From Dietzia aurantiaca (GTDB taxonomy: Bacteria; Actinomycetota; Actinomycetes; Mycobacteriales; Mycobacteriaceae), in the NCBI RefSeq assembly GCF_021033825.1, contig NZ_JAIFXZ010000002.1:124001-188000 (forward strand): a stretch of DNA of 64,000 nucleotides, given 5' to 3'. The position numbers were made by a program, and so were the translations under genes. The notes under the pieces were generated by a model that worked only from the letters and a program-made list of their open reading frames with translations, was not told the DNA's origin and ran no database searches. Below are positions 45,956 through 54,446 of the stretch, piece after piece (positions within the stretch are counted from its first letter, which is position 1; every line of letters starts with the position of its first letter).

Positions 45956-46624
45956 TCACATCTTGCGGAAGACCGTCACAACCTTGCCGAGCACCGTCGC
46001 ATGCTCGCCGGGGATGGGGCTGAACGCGGGATTGTGAGGAAGTAGCCAGACGCCCGTCTCGTCCTTCCGGAAGGTCTTGACCGTGGCCTCCCCATCGATC
46101 ATCGCGGCCACGATCTCGCCGTTGTCGGCCACGTTCTGCTGACGGACCACCACATAGTCGCCGTCGCAGATCGCGGCGTCGATCATCGACTCGCCGACCA
46201 CCTTGAGCATGAACAACTCCCCCGAACCCACCAGGTCCGCGGGTAGCGGGAACACCTCGTCGACCGCCTGTTCAGCCAGAATCGGCCCCCCGGCGGCGAT
46301 GCGCCCCAGCACGGGAACATAGACCGGCTCCGTTGCCCCGGACGGGCGCCCCTCAGGCGGGGTGGGCGCTCGCCGACCCCGCGACTTCTGGCCCGGGACG
46401 CCATGCACGTCGACCGCCCGCGGCTTGTGGGGATCCCGGGTCAGAAAGCCCTTCTTCTCGAGGGTCCGGAGCTGATGCGCGACGGAGGAGGTGGACTGCA
46501 GCCCCACCGCATCGCCGATCTCCCGGATGCTCGGCGGATACCCACGGTCCTTCACGGTGTCGTGGATATGTAGCAGCACGTTCTTCTGACGAGGCGTGAG
46601 CGCCTCGAAGTCCGGTTTCGGCAT
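45956..46624 (-). CDS. lexA: SOS repressor LexA
   Basis: 222 residues. Winged helix [56 protein letters not shown]; cleavage site Ala111-Gly112 in GRIAAGGPI; catalytic Ser146 (VGESMID) and Lys183 (EATVKTFRK). AAGGGA ribosome site before ATG. Its own SOS box lies at 46699-46714, so autoregulation is expected. Confidence 0.97.
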   Translation of the reverse strand: MPKPDFEALTPRQKNVLLHIHDTVKDRGYPPSIREIGDAVGLQSTSSVAHQLRTLEKKGFLTRDPHKPRAVDVHGVPGQKSRGRRAPTPPEGRPSGATEPVYVPVLGRIAAGGPILAEQAVDEVFPLPADLVGSGELFMLKVVGESMIDAAICDGDYVVVRQQNVADNGEIVAAMIDGEATVKTFRKDETGVWLLPHNPAFSPIPGEHATVLGKVVTVFRKM

Positions 46625-46698
46625 CGCGATGTCCCTTCGGCGAATGGATGTTCGACGTCTCTCTGTGTCTACACCCTAGACGGGCCGGGAACGAAGCG

Positions 46699-46714
46699 CC
46701 ACACACCTGTTCGA
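46699..46714 (-). promoter_or_regulatory. SOS box facing lexA
   Basis: On the minus strand it reads TCGAACAGGTGTGTGG: one perfect TCGAAC half-site and a degenerate second half, with TTCGAACAGGTGT identical to the box facing the divergent gene. Confidence 0.6.
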
Positions 46715-46780
46715 AGAATTTCGCGCTCGGGTGGTGACTCTGTCGGAGTCGCGTGATACAACTCTAGGCAGTGTTCGAGT

Positions 46781-46796
46781 TCGAACAGGTGTTTCG
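46781..46796 (+). promoter_or_regulatory. SOS box facing the divergent membrane protein gene
   Basis: TCGAACAGGTGTTTCG, one perfect half-site and GTT of the other. With 46703-46715 it forms a 13-base inverted repeat (ACACCTGTTCGAA / TTCGAACAGGTGT) 64 bases apart, so both promoters should be under LexA. Confidence 0.65.
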
Positions 46797-46802
46797 GATA
46801 AC

Positions 46803-46826
46803 ACACACAAACGTGCGATTGTGTGT
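46803..46826. repeat. 8-bp inverted repeat in SOS gene leader
   Basis: ACACACAA and TTGTGTGT separated by 8 bases, between the SOS box and the start codon of the downstream gene. Could be a second operator or an RNA hairpin. Confidence 0.55.
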
Positions 46827-46854
46827 CGCACAGTTTGTCGAGTAGGGAGTGACC

Positions 46855-47346
46855 ATGACCGTTCAGGAACTTCAGTCGCACGCGCACCTCACGCGGAGCT
46901 GGACCGAGGTCTGCGCAGGGGAACACGGCGTCGGCCCGGTCCGGGACTCGGGGGGCCGGGGCGGGCGGCCGGCGTCCGCTCTGCCGCCCGTCGCCTCACG
47001 TACCCGGCCGGTGGTCCGTTCGAAGGGCCGACTTGCCGGTGGGGCTGTGGTCACGGATCGCGTGCGGCCGGTATCGGCACGCCGGTCGGCGCAGGGCCGG
47101 GGTGTGGCCTTCGACCGATCGCTGGCGAGGGGTCGCTCGACTTCTGCTGCCCCGGTCGCGCCCGGTCGTCGGATCGTGGTCAGATCGGCGGGGTCTGTGC
47201 GCGCGTGCGAGGTGCAGGCGCCGGCGACGGCGCCCGTGGGAGTGGTGGATGACGTGCCGACGTGGGCGCTGGTCGTCTGTGGAGTCCTTTTCGGGATTGC
47301 GATGCTCCTGGCGCTGGCCTTCCTCGGCGGGCCCGCCTACGCGTGA
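46855..47346 (+). CDS. SOS-linked small membrane protein (DivS/ChiZ position)
   Basis: 163 residues from ATG 46855 with AGGGA 6 bases upstream. A long Arg/Ser/Gly-rich, probably disordered N-terminal region and one C-terminal transmembrane helix (about 135-158, ALVVCGVLFGIAMLLALAFL). It sits between lexA and nrdR where C. glutamicum has divS and M. tuberculosis has Rv2719c, SOS-induced division inhibitors that carry LysM. No LysM domain is visible here. The likely role is SOS-induced cell division arrest, by position and promoter only. Confidence 0.7.
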   Translation: MTVQELQSHAHLTRSWTEVCAGEHGVGPVRDSGGRGGRPASALPPVASRTRPVVRSKGRLAGGAVVTDRVRPVSARRSAQGRGVAFDRSLARGRSTSAAPVAPGRRIVVRSAGSVRACEVQAPATAPVGVVDDVPTWALVVCGVLFGIAMLLALAFLGGPAYA

Positions 47347-47457
47347 TCGGTTGGTCGGCCTCTTAGACTGGAGTAGAGACGGCACATGGTCCGTCTCCGT
47401 CCCGGTGAGCAGTTCACCTGGGGACGTGAGATCCGGTCAATGAAGGGCGGAACGGGA

Positions 47458-47913
47458 ATGTACTGCCCGACGTGCCACAACGAGGACTCCCGGGTAATCG
47501 ATTCCCGGTCCGTCGACGAGGGGCAGGCGATCAGACGCCGTCGCGAGTGTTCGGAATGCGGGCACAGGTTCACCACTCTCGAGACGCCTCTGCTGACGGT
47601 CCTCAAACGCAATGGAGTGACCGAGTCCTTCAGCCGCGACAAAGTGGTCAGAGGCGTGCGCCGTGCATGCCAAGGGAGGTCTGTGGAGGAAACCGCGCTC
47701 CGCAGGCTCGCGCAGCAGGTCGAGGACGCGGTGCGCGCACGAGGCGCCTCCGAGGTCCCTGCGCACGAAATCGGACTCGCCATCCTGGGGCCGTTGCAGG
47801 ACCTGGACGAAGTCGCGTACCTGAGGTTCGCCTCCGTATACAAGCAATTCAGTTCGGCAGACGATTTCGAACGAGAGATCATCGCTCTCAAAGAGCGCCG
47901 CGACACTCGATAG
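47458..47913 (+). CDS. nrdR: Ribonucleotide reductase repressor NrdR
   Basis: 151 residues. Zinc ribbon C3-P-T-C6...C31-S-E-C34 and an ATP-cone ([29 protein letters not shown]...). ATG at 47458 gives the standard [17 protein letters not shown] start. Binds NrdR boxes of nrd operons when dATP is high. A TAGACT at 47364-47369 may be a -10 box. The stop is 9 bases from the convergent hrpA stop. Confidence 0.96.
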   Translation: MYCPTCHNEDSRVIDSRSVDEGQAIRRRRECSECGHRFTTLETPLLTVLKRNGVTESFSRDKVVRGVRRACQGRSVEETALRRLAQQVEDAVRARGASEVPAHEIGLAILGPLQDLDEVAYLRFASVYKQFSSADDFEREIIALKERRDTR

Positions 47914-47922
47914 CCGGCCGGC

Positions 47923-50900
47923 TCAACGCGAGGACTTCTGGGACAGTGCGGCCCTGACAGCCTTGTCGATCCGCTCCGGCGATACCGACTGGGCCGTACC
48001 GAGCGACTGGGCGAACAGCCCGACCCGGTATTCCGCCAGCATCCACCGCAGGTCGCGGATCGCTCTGGCGCCACCCGGCCGCGCGCGCAGCACAGCACAC
48101 GCCTCCTCGACCGTGGACTCCGCGCGGGCAAGCCGTGCCGACAGTTCGGCGTGGCGCCCCGGCGCCTTCTCCGCCAGATCCAGACGCATCGACACGGCTC
48201 GGACATGTCGCTCCAGATGCGGCAGCACGGACGCGGGATGCCGGGCCAGGAACCCTTTACCGGTCAGATACTCCAGGGAGGGGCGAACAGTGTCAGCGAG
48301 CGTGGGCGGGGACTCCGCGAGGCGTGCCGAGACCTGCTGAGCCCGGACCAACGCTGTCACGACGGTCGAGATGGAGGTGGCGACAGCCCCCGGCACCTCG
48401 GCCCGCGCGGTGGCACGTAGTTCCTGGAAATCAGCGACCTCGAGTACCGGCGCTCCCTGTCGGGCCGCGATCAGTCGAGCGCACACGGCCAGAGAGGCAT
48501 CCGAGATCAGAGCATCGATGCCGCCGTACGGATACTGGCTGAGGGCGAGACGTTGCTCGACCGGGCGCCCCCGGAGGATCGACGACGGTGCGACGAGATC
48601 AGCGGTCATCAAGGACAGGACGGCCTTGGTCTGGGTCGCCCGGCGCTCCTCCTCGGTGGTGCACGCGACCCGGTGGATGCCGTCTGTCGCGACCCGCAGG
48701 CCGGGATAGACGGTCACCTCGACGCCGTCCACCGACCCGGTCACCGAGGGAGGCAGATCACCGATCGTGTCGGCAGTCCATTCGTGGTGCGGCCCGTCGT
48801 CGGGGATCAGCCGTCGATTGAGGGTGGAACGGACCTTGTCGGTGAGTCTGGAACGCAGTGCTCTGAGGTCGGTCCCCGCGTCGACCACCGTGTCGCCGTC
48901 GACGACCTCGAACCTGACACGCAGATGATCAGGTAACTGCTCCGGTCGGAACTCTCTCGGATCCACGGTGGTCCCGATCCGGGTCGACAGCGCCTTCGCC
49001 AACGCGACGGGCAGAGGGGCCGAGCGAGGCTTGACATCGTCCAGCAACAGACCGGCGTATTCGGCCGGTGGCGAGCACATCCGCCGTAGGTACTTGGGCA
49101 GCGTCCGCAGCATCTCGGTGTAGAGCTCCTCGCGCAACCCCGGGACGAGCCACTCGAACCCCGCTGCGGTCACGGAACTGAGCTGCGGGAGCGGGATACG
49201 GACCGTGATCCCGTCCGCGGCGCCACCGGGTTCGAACTCGTAGTGCAGTTCGAAGCGACGCTCACCCTGCTGCCAGAACGGCGGAAAAGCGGCGGCATTC
49301 GGCGCCTTCTCCGCGGTGCGGATGTCCTCGTCGGTCAGGCGCAGCGCAGCGGGATCGCGGTGGCCCTTCTTCTTCCACCATGATTCGAGGTGCCGACCGG
49401 AGGTGATGTCCGCGGGAAGGCGCTCGAGGTAGAACCCGACCAGCGCCTCGTCGTCGATCACGAGGTCACGCCGACGGCTACGGGTTTCCAGCTCCCGGGC
49501 CTGCTCGACAGCCCTCGCGTTGTCGATGATCGCCGGGACCCGCGTCGTCCATCTGCCCTCGACGATCCCGTGGCGCACGAACATCTCCCGCGCCAACGGT
49601 GCATCGACCCGCGAGAGCAGGATCCGCCGCGCCTCTACAACCGTTAAGCCGAGCAGGAGTATCTTCTCGTATGCCATGGCGGCGCCCTGGGCGTCGGACC
49701 AGTGGGGTTCGGAGTACTGCGAGCGCACCAGGTGCTCGCCCAACTGCTCGATCCATGCCGGGTCGATTCGCGCCACATCTCGCGCCCAGAGCCGAGAGGT
49801 CTCGACCAGTTCGGATGCCATCACCCAGCGCGGCGGCTTCCTGGCCAGGTCCGAGCCCGGGAACACCTGGAACCGGATCCCGCGGGTGCCGCGGAACTCG
49901 CGTGGGTCCTCGTCGCGCACTCCCACATTGGTGAGTAGTCCCGCCAGGATCGCCTTGTGGAGATCGTCCTCGACGGCGTGCTCGGAGGGCGGGCGCCAGC
50001 CCTGTTCGCGGCACATGCTCCGCAGTTGGGCGGTGAGGTCCTGCCACTCACGGATGCGCAGCCAGTGCAGGTACTCTGCCTTGCACATCTTGCGGAACGC
50101 ACTGCCGGACAGCTCGCGCCGCTGCTCGGTGATGTAGCGCCACAGATTGAGGTAGCCGAGGAAGTCCGAGCTCTTGTCCGCGAACCGGCGGTGCAGCTGA
50201 TCGGCCTTGTCCCGTTCCTCTGCCGGTCTCTCGCGCACGTCCTGCACCGTGAGCGCCGCCACCACGACGAGGATGTCGCCGAGAGACCCGTTCCGGTGGC
50301 CTTCCACGACCATCCTGGCCAGTCGCGGATCGAGGGGGAGGACCGCCATCTCGCGGCCGACCTTCGTCAGATGAGGCCGCTCGTCGTCGTCGATGCGAAG
50401 GGCGCCCAGTTCGGTGAGCAGCGTCATCCCGTCCCGGACGGATTTGCGGTCCGGTGGCTCCACGAACGGGAAGTCATCCACCGGCCCCAGGTCGAGGTCG
50501 GCCATGGACAGGATCACCGACGCCAGGTTGGTCCGGAGGATCTCCGGGTCGGTGAACTCGGGCCGGGATTCGAAGTCGTCTTCCGAGTACAGGCGGATGC
50601 AGATCCCGTCCGCGACACGGCCACAGCGACCGGAGCGCTGGGCGGCGGAGGCCTGCGATACCGGCTCGATGGGCAGCCGCTGGACTTTGGTGCGGGTGGA
50701 GTAGCGGGAGATCCTGGCCAGGCCTGTGTCCACGACGTAGCGGATGCCCGGCACGGTGACGGATGTCTCGGCGATGTTGGTCGAGAGCACCACCCGGCGC
50801 GTCGAATGGGCGCGGAAGGCCTTCTGCTGCTCGGCCGCGGTGAGTCGGGCGAACAGCGGGAAGATCTCGGTGTTCTTGAACCGACGTCCGCGCAGTACCT

Positions 50901-51837
50901 CCTCGGCATCGCGGATCTCGCGCTCGCCGGAGAGGAACACCAGGACGTCGCCGTCGTCCTCCCGGAGCAGTTCGGAGACCGCGTCAGCCAGCCCGTCCAG
51001 TGGGTCGAGATCGATCACCCTGTCGCCCTGCTCCACCTGTAGGGGGCGGTAGTGGATCTCGACGGGGTAGGTGCGGCCGGAGACCTCGATGACCGGCGCG
51101 GGCCGGCCCCCGGCGTCGGCGAAGTGGCGGGCGAACCGCTCGGGGTCGATCGTCGCGGAGGTGATGATGAGCTTGAGGTCGGGGCGCTTCGGCAGGATCT
51201 GTTTGAGGTAGCCGAGCAGGAAGTCGATGTTGAGACTGCGCTCGTGCGCCTCGTCGATGATGATCGTGTCGTAGGCGCGCAACAGCCGGTCGCGGCGGAT
51301 CTCGGCGAGCAGCACGCCGTCGGTCATCAGCTTGACCGCGGTTTCCGGGCTGGTGCGGTCGTCGAAGCGCACGGCGGAGCCGACGAGACCGCCGATCTGT
51401 ACACCGAGCTCCTCGGCGATGCGCTCGGCGACCGACCGGGCGGCGAGCCGGCGCGGCTGTGTGTGACCGATCATCCCGCGGACACCGCGGCCCAGTTCGA
51501 GGCAGATCTTGGGGATTTGCGTGGTCTTACCCGAGCCGGTCTCGCCGGCGATCACCACCACCTGGTTGCCGCGGATGACCTCTGCGATCTCGTCCTTGCG
51601 GGTGCTGACCGGCAGCTGCCCGGGGTACTCGGGGATCGGGATCGAGTCAGCCCGACGCCGGAGCCGCTCGGCGGCCATGTCGACGCGCTCGGTGAGCTCG
51701 GCCAGTTGGTCTGCGCGGGCGCGGCGGATGCGGGGCCGGAGCCGGTGGGCGTCGAGGGTGCCGACCTCGTCGAGCCGAGCGAGCAGGTCGTGGCGGGCCC
51801 GGCGGAGCTCAGTGGAGGGCGCGGAAGACGAGGACAT
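47923..51837 (-). CDS. hrpA: DEAH-box ATP-dependent RNA helicase HrpA
   Basis: 1304 residues from ATG at 51837, the normal HrpA length; the frame is open about 390 codons further upstream but that part is antisense to other genes. Walker A GETGSGKTTQIP at 98-109, DEAHERSLNIDFLLG, SATIDPERF, QRSGRCGR, then HA2/OB-fold and the long HrpA-specific C-terminal region. HrpA helicases act on mRNA and resolve stalled or collided ribosomes in E. coli. TATATC upstream (51850-51855, minus) could be a -10 box with a very short leader. Confidence 0.96.
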   Translation of the reverse strand: MSSSSAPSTELRRARHDLLARLDEVGTLDAHRLRPRIRRARADQLAELTERVDMAAERLRRRADSIPIPEYPGQLPVSTRKDEIAEVIRGNQVVVIAGETGSGKTTQIPKICLELGRGVRGMIGHTQPRRLAARSVAERIAEELGVQIGGLVGSAVRFDDRTSPETAVKLMTDGVLLAEIRRDRLLRAYDTIIIDEAHERSLNIDFLLGYLKQILPKRPDLKLIITSATIDPERFARHFADAGGRPAPVIEVSGRTYPVEIHYRPLQVEQGDRVIDLDPLDGLADAVSELLREDDGDVLVFLSGEREIRDAEEVLRGRRFKNTEIFPLFARLTAAEQQKAFRAHSTRRVVLSTNIAETSVTVPGIRYVVDTGLARISRYSTRTKVQRLPIEPVSQASAAQRSGRCGRVADGICIRLYSEDDFESRPEFTDPEILRTNLASVILSMADLDLGPVDDFPFVEPPDRKSVRDGMTLLTELGALRIDDDERPHLTKVGREMAVLPLDPRLARMVVEGHRNGSLGDILVVVAALTVQDVRERPAEERDKADQLHRRFADKSSDFLGYLNLWRYITEQRRELSGSAFRKMCKAEYLHWLRIREWQDLTAQLRSMCREQGWRPPSEHAVEDDLHKAILAGLLTNVGVRDEDPREFRGTRGIRFQVFPGSDLARKPPRWVMASELVETSRLWARDVARIDPAWIEQLGEHLVRSQYSEPHWSDAQGAAMAYEKILLLGLTVVEARRILLSRVDAPLAREMFVRHGIVEGRWTTRVPAIIDNARAVEQARELETRSRRRDLVIDDEALVGFYLERLPADITSGRHLESWWKKKGHRDPAALRLTDEDIRTAEKAPNAAAFPPFWQQGERRFELHYEFEPGGAADGITVRIPLPQLSSVTAAGFEWLVPGLREELYTEMLRTLPKYLRRMCSPPAEYAGLLLDDVKPRSAPLPVALAKALSTRIGTTVDPREFRPEQLPDHLRVRFEVVDGDTVVDAGTDLRALRSRLTDKVRSTLNRRLIPDDGPHHEWTADTIGDLPPSVTGSVDGVEVTVYPGLRVATDGIHRVACTTEEERRATQTKAVLSLMTADLVAPSSILRGRPVEQRLALSQYPYGGIDALISDASLAVCARLIAARQGAPVLEVADFQELRATARAEVPGAVATSISTVVTALVRAQQVSARLAESPPTLADTVRPSLEYLTGKGFLARHPASVLPHLERHVRAVSMRLDLAEKAPGRHAELSARLARAESTVEEACAVLRARPGGARAIRDLRWMLAEYRVGLFAQSLGTAQSVSPERIDKAVRAALSQKSSR

Positions 51838-51871
51838 GGTGCCCGCAAGGATATAGCCCCTCGCGCGGTGG

Positions 51872-52060
51872 TCAGTCGCCGCCGCTCTCCCGGCGGGATT
51901 GGACCCGCGCGTAGCGTTCGTGGAGCCGTTCGCGGATCTCGTCCGGCTCGTAGGCTCGACGCCGCCGTTCGGAGCGTGCCGCGAGGATTCCGGTTGCGGC
52001 GACTCCGGCCATGCCCGCCGCGCCGACCACCTTGAGCCACTGCCGTCCACGAGGAGCCAT
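51872..52060 (-). CDS. 62-residue putative membrane microprotein
   Basis: One N-terminal hydrophobic helix (about 10-28, VVGAAGMAGVAATGILAA) and a charged tail rich in Arg/Glu (ERRRRAYEPDEIRERLHERYARVQSRRESGGD). On the minus strand TACAGT lies 6 bases before its ATG without a Shine-Dalgarno sequence, matching the leaderless pattern elsewhere here and supporting it as real. 34 bases upstream of hrpA. Function unknown. Confidence 0.6.
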   Translation of the reverse strand: MAPRGRQWLKVVGAAGMAGVAATGILAARSERRRRAYEPDEIRERLHERYARVQSRRESGGD

Positions 52061-52066
52061 GCGACA

Positions 52067-52072
52067 ACTGTA
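52067..52072 (-). promoter_or_regulatory. Candidate -10 element for leaderless microprotein gene
   Basis: TACAGT on the minus strand, 6 bases before the ATG at 52060. Confidence 0.4.
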
Positions 52073-52107
52073 GGCGGGGACTGGTAACGGCCTGGCAGGA
52101 TCTCATC

Positions 52108-52968
52108 ATGACCGTCGACACCGTGCCCCTGGCGGCCGCCACCGAACGGACGAGGACCGGGGACCTGTGGGTGTTCCGTGGCCGCTCGACCGCCGACAGG
52201 CTCATCCAGACACTGACCAACGCGCCTGTGAACCACGTCGGGATAGCGGTGGTGCTGGAGGACATGCCGCCCCTGATGTGGCACGCGGAGATGGGCCGGG
52301 CGTTGCCCGATGTGTGGACGGGGCGTCGCCAGCGGGGTGTTCAGCTGCACGACCTCGAGGCCGCGGTCCGCCAGTGGGCCGGCCCGTACGGTCAGCGGGC
52401 GTGGTTCCGGCAGATCAGTCCGGAGGTCGGCCCCGGGCAGGAGGACGCGTTGCTCGAGTCGATCGCCCGCCTGAACGGCGTGTCTTTTCCGTCGGCAGGA
52501 CGCCTCGCCGCGCGATGGGCACGGGGCAGGTGGGCGGCAGGGAGGAGTGGGGACGTCGGCGCCGACGAGGGGGTTGGCGGCCGGGCCGGACAGTGCGGGA
52601 GGAAACCCGGAGAGAGGGACGACGACGACGCCGGCAATCCCGACGGTCGCCGGGGCTGTTCTCCGCTTCCGAGGTTTCGGCGCTCGCGGACAGAAGCGGC
52701 TGCCTCCGCTGCGACCGCTGAAGCAGACGGGGCCGGGGCACGCGGGCCGGCTCTCGCGCGGGGGCCGGCCCGACGTCTGGAGGCGGCGTACTGTGCCGAG
52801 GTCGTCGGAGCCACACTGGAGGAGATGGGGATCCTGCTGCCGGCGGGGGACACCAGCTGGTACGACCCCGGCCGCTTCTGGAGCGGTGACAGCCTCCCGC
52901 TCGCCCCGGGGTGGGGATACGGTCGTGAGATCGCGGTGACCGTCAGCCCCGGAGCACCACCTCGCTGA
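52108..52968 (+). CDS. Permuted NlpC/P60-like (YiiX-type) putative cysteine hydrolase
   Basis: 286 residues. N-terminal TGDLWVFRGRSTADRLIQTLTNAPVNHVGIAVV with candidate catalytic His43, then MWHAEMG; C-terminal LEAAYCAEVVGATLEEMGIL with candidate nucleophile Cys229 and WYDPGRFW. His-before-Cys order is that of circularly permuted NlpC/P60 (YiiX/LRAT-like) enzymes. A hydrophilic low-complexity insert (about 138-222) separates the halves. No signal peptide seen. The last 26 bases overlap the convergent ceoC. Substrate unknown. Confidence 0.65.
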   Translation: MTVDTVPLAAATERTRTGDLWVFRGRSTADRLIQTLTNAPVNHVGIAVVLEDMPPLMWHAEMGRALPDVWTGRRQRGVQLHDLEAAVRQWAGPYGQRAWFRQISPEVGPGQEDALLESIARLNGVSFPSAGRLAARWARGRWAAGRSGDVGADEGVGGRAGQCGRKPGERDDDDAGNPDGRRGCSPLPRFRRSRTEAAASAATAEADGAGARGPALARGPARRLEAAYCAEVVGATLEEMGILLPAGDTSWYDPGRFWSGDSLPLAPGWGYGREIAVTVSPGAPPR

Positions 52969-53686
52969 GCTCGGCTTCAACCTCCTCGGATGCCACCATG
53001 AGCAGCTCGTCACCGGGCTCGAACGGGACGTCCGGGGCGGGGACGATCACACGCCCGCCGCGCAGGATCGCGACCAGAGCGGCATCGCGGGGGAAGCTGA
53101 CGCGGTTGACCGGCCGGCCGGCCAGCGGCGTCTGCTCGGGGAGCGTGACGCTGATGAGATTCGCCCCACCGCGGCGCAACGTCATCAGACGGACCACGTC
53201 GCCGACGGAGACCGCCTCCTCGACCATCGACACGATGAGCCGCGGGGTGGACACGGCGACGTCCACACCCCAGCGTTCGTCGAAGAGCCACTCGTTACGG
53301 GGGTTGTTGACCCGGGCGACCACCCGGGAGACGGCGAACTCGGTGGTGGCGAGCAGGCTCACCACCAGGTTGGCCTTGTCGTCCCCGGTCGCCGCCACCA
53401 CCACGTCCGCGTCCTCGACTCCCAGCCGGGACAGGAAACTGAGCTCGCAGGCGTCCCCGGTGTGCAGATCGGCACCGTCGACGGGATCGGCCTCGAACAC
53501 CGAGGCGTCCTTGTCGACGAGGATCACGTGGTGGCCACTGGCGAGCAGTTCCCGCGCGATCGATCGGCCCACGACGCCGGCGCCGGCCACGACCACCGTC
53601 ATGATCGCGGGACGGGCGGGCGGGATCGGCGACTCGTCGAGCAGTCCGGTCCCGTCCGCGTAGTCGGGGATCTGGTTCTCAGACAT
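52943..53686 (-). CDS. ceoC: RCK-domain potassium regulator CeoC (TrkA-like)
   Basis: 247 residues. N-terminal Rossmann RCK domain TVVVAGAGVVGRSIARELLASGHHVILVDKD (from about residue 30) with HTGDACELSFL and VVAATGDDKANLVVSLLA; C-terminal RCK_C/TrkA-C domain VISVTLPEQTPLAGRPVNRVSFPRDAALVAILRGGRVIVPAPDVPFEPGDELLMV-like. TrkA-type subunits gate K+ transporters on nucleotide binding; RCK_C domains are also known c-di-AMP targets. Overlaps ceoB by 8 bases. Confidence 0.92.
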   Translation of the reverse strand: MSENQIPDYADGTGLLDESPIPPARPAIMTVVVAGAGVVGRSIARELLASGHHVILVDKDASVFEADPVDGADLHTGDACELSFLSRLGVEDADVVVAATGDDKANLVVSLLATTEFAVSRVVARVNNPRNEWLFDERWGVDVAVSTPRLIVSMVEEAVSVGDVVRLMTLRRGGANLISVTLPEQTPLAGRPVNRVSFPRDAALVAILRGGRVIVPAPDVPFEPGDELLMVASEEVEAELSEVVLRG

Positions 53687-54341
53687 CGGCGGGACCTCGT
53701 CTCAGCAATGCGTTGAGCTCGGCGACCGTGGCGGAGGGGACCGCGAGGTGCACGATGTCCTGGGCTTGGACGAGGGTGTCCGCGTTCGGTAGACGGCCTT
53801 CGCCGAAGCGGGTGAGGGTCACAGCCCGTCCACCTGCCGCGCGGGCGAGCGCGTCGACCGACGACCCGACCCACTCCTTCGGCGCATCGATCGCCACGAG
53901 TGACACAGAGTCGGTCTGGTCCCGCCAGAGCACCGGGCTGGATCCCGCGGTGATGAACCGCACCAGCCGGCCGGTCGCCCACGGGACGGTGGCGACGGTG
54001 GGTATACCGAGGCGCTCGTAGACCTCGGCGCGCCCGGCGTCATAGATCCGGGCGATGACCCGGTCGAGGCCGAACGTCTCGCGTGCCACGCGCGCCGCGA
54101 TGATGTTGGAGTTGTCGCCCGATGACACCGCGGCGAAGGCATGGGCGTCGCGGATACCCGCGCCCTCCAACACGTCCCTGTCGAAGCCCGTGCCGGTCAC
54201 GGTTAAACCGGTGAAGTCCTCGGACAGGCGGCCGAAAGCCCGCGGCTCGTGGTCGATCACCACCACGTCGTGCCCGGCGGCGTCCAACTCGGTCGCGAGC
54301 GCCGCGCCGACGCGCCCGCACCCCATGATGACGACCTTCAT
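53679..54341 (-). CDS. ceoB: RCK-domain potassium regulator CeoB (TrkA-like)
   Basis: 220 residues from ATG 54341 (KVVIMGCGRVGAALATELDAAGHDVVVIDHE). Rossmann RCK domain with GTGFDRDVLEGAG and [31 protein letters not shown]-terminal RCK_C part more divergent. Forms a two-gene unit with ceoC, as in mycobacteria, and is divergent from the KimA-like permease. No TrkH/KtrB-type channel subunit is present nearby. Confidence 0.93.
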   Translation of the reverse strand: MKVVIMGCGRVGAALATELDAAGHDVVVIDHEPRAFGRLSEDFTGLTVTGTGFDRDVLEGAGIRDAHAFAAVSSGDNSNIIAARVARETFGLDRVIARIYDAGRAEVYERLGIPTVATVPWATGRLVRFITAGSSPVLWRDQTDSVSLVAIDAPKEWVGSSVDALARAAGGRAVTLTRFGEGRLPNADTLVQAQDIVHLAVPSATVAELNALLRRGPADV

Positions 54342-54434
54342 GGCGGTCTCACTCCTCACAGCGCACACCGCGTGCGTCCATCCGGTTACGCTACTTGCCC
54401 GCCCGCGGTGCTGTCCGAGATGGCGTGCGGGTCA

Positions 54435-54440
54435 TACGAT
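54435..54440 (+). promoter_or_regulatory. Candidate -10 element for leaderless kimA-like gene
   Basis: TACGAT lies 6 bases before the GTG at 54447; no Shine-Dalgarno sequence. It argues against the GTG at 54441 and the ATG at 54420. Confidence 0.45.
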
Positions 54441-54446
54441 GTGTCG

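Noticed and set aside
51838-53013. N-terminal extension of hrpA by about 390 residues
   Set aside because: HrpA homologues start at MSSSSAPSTE; the extension is antisense to the NlpC/P60-like gene and includes the microprotein region.
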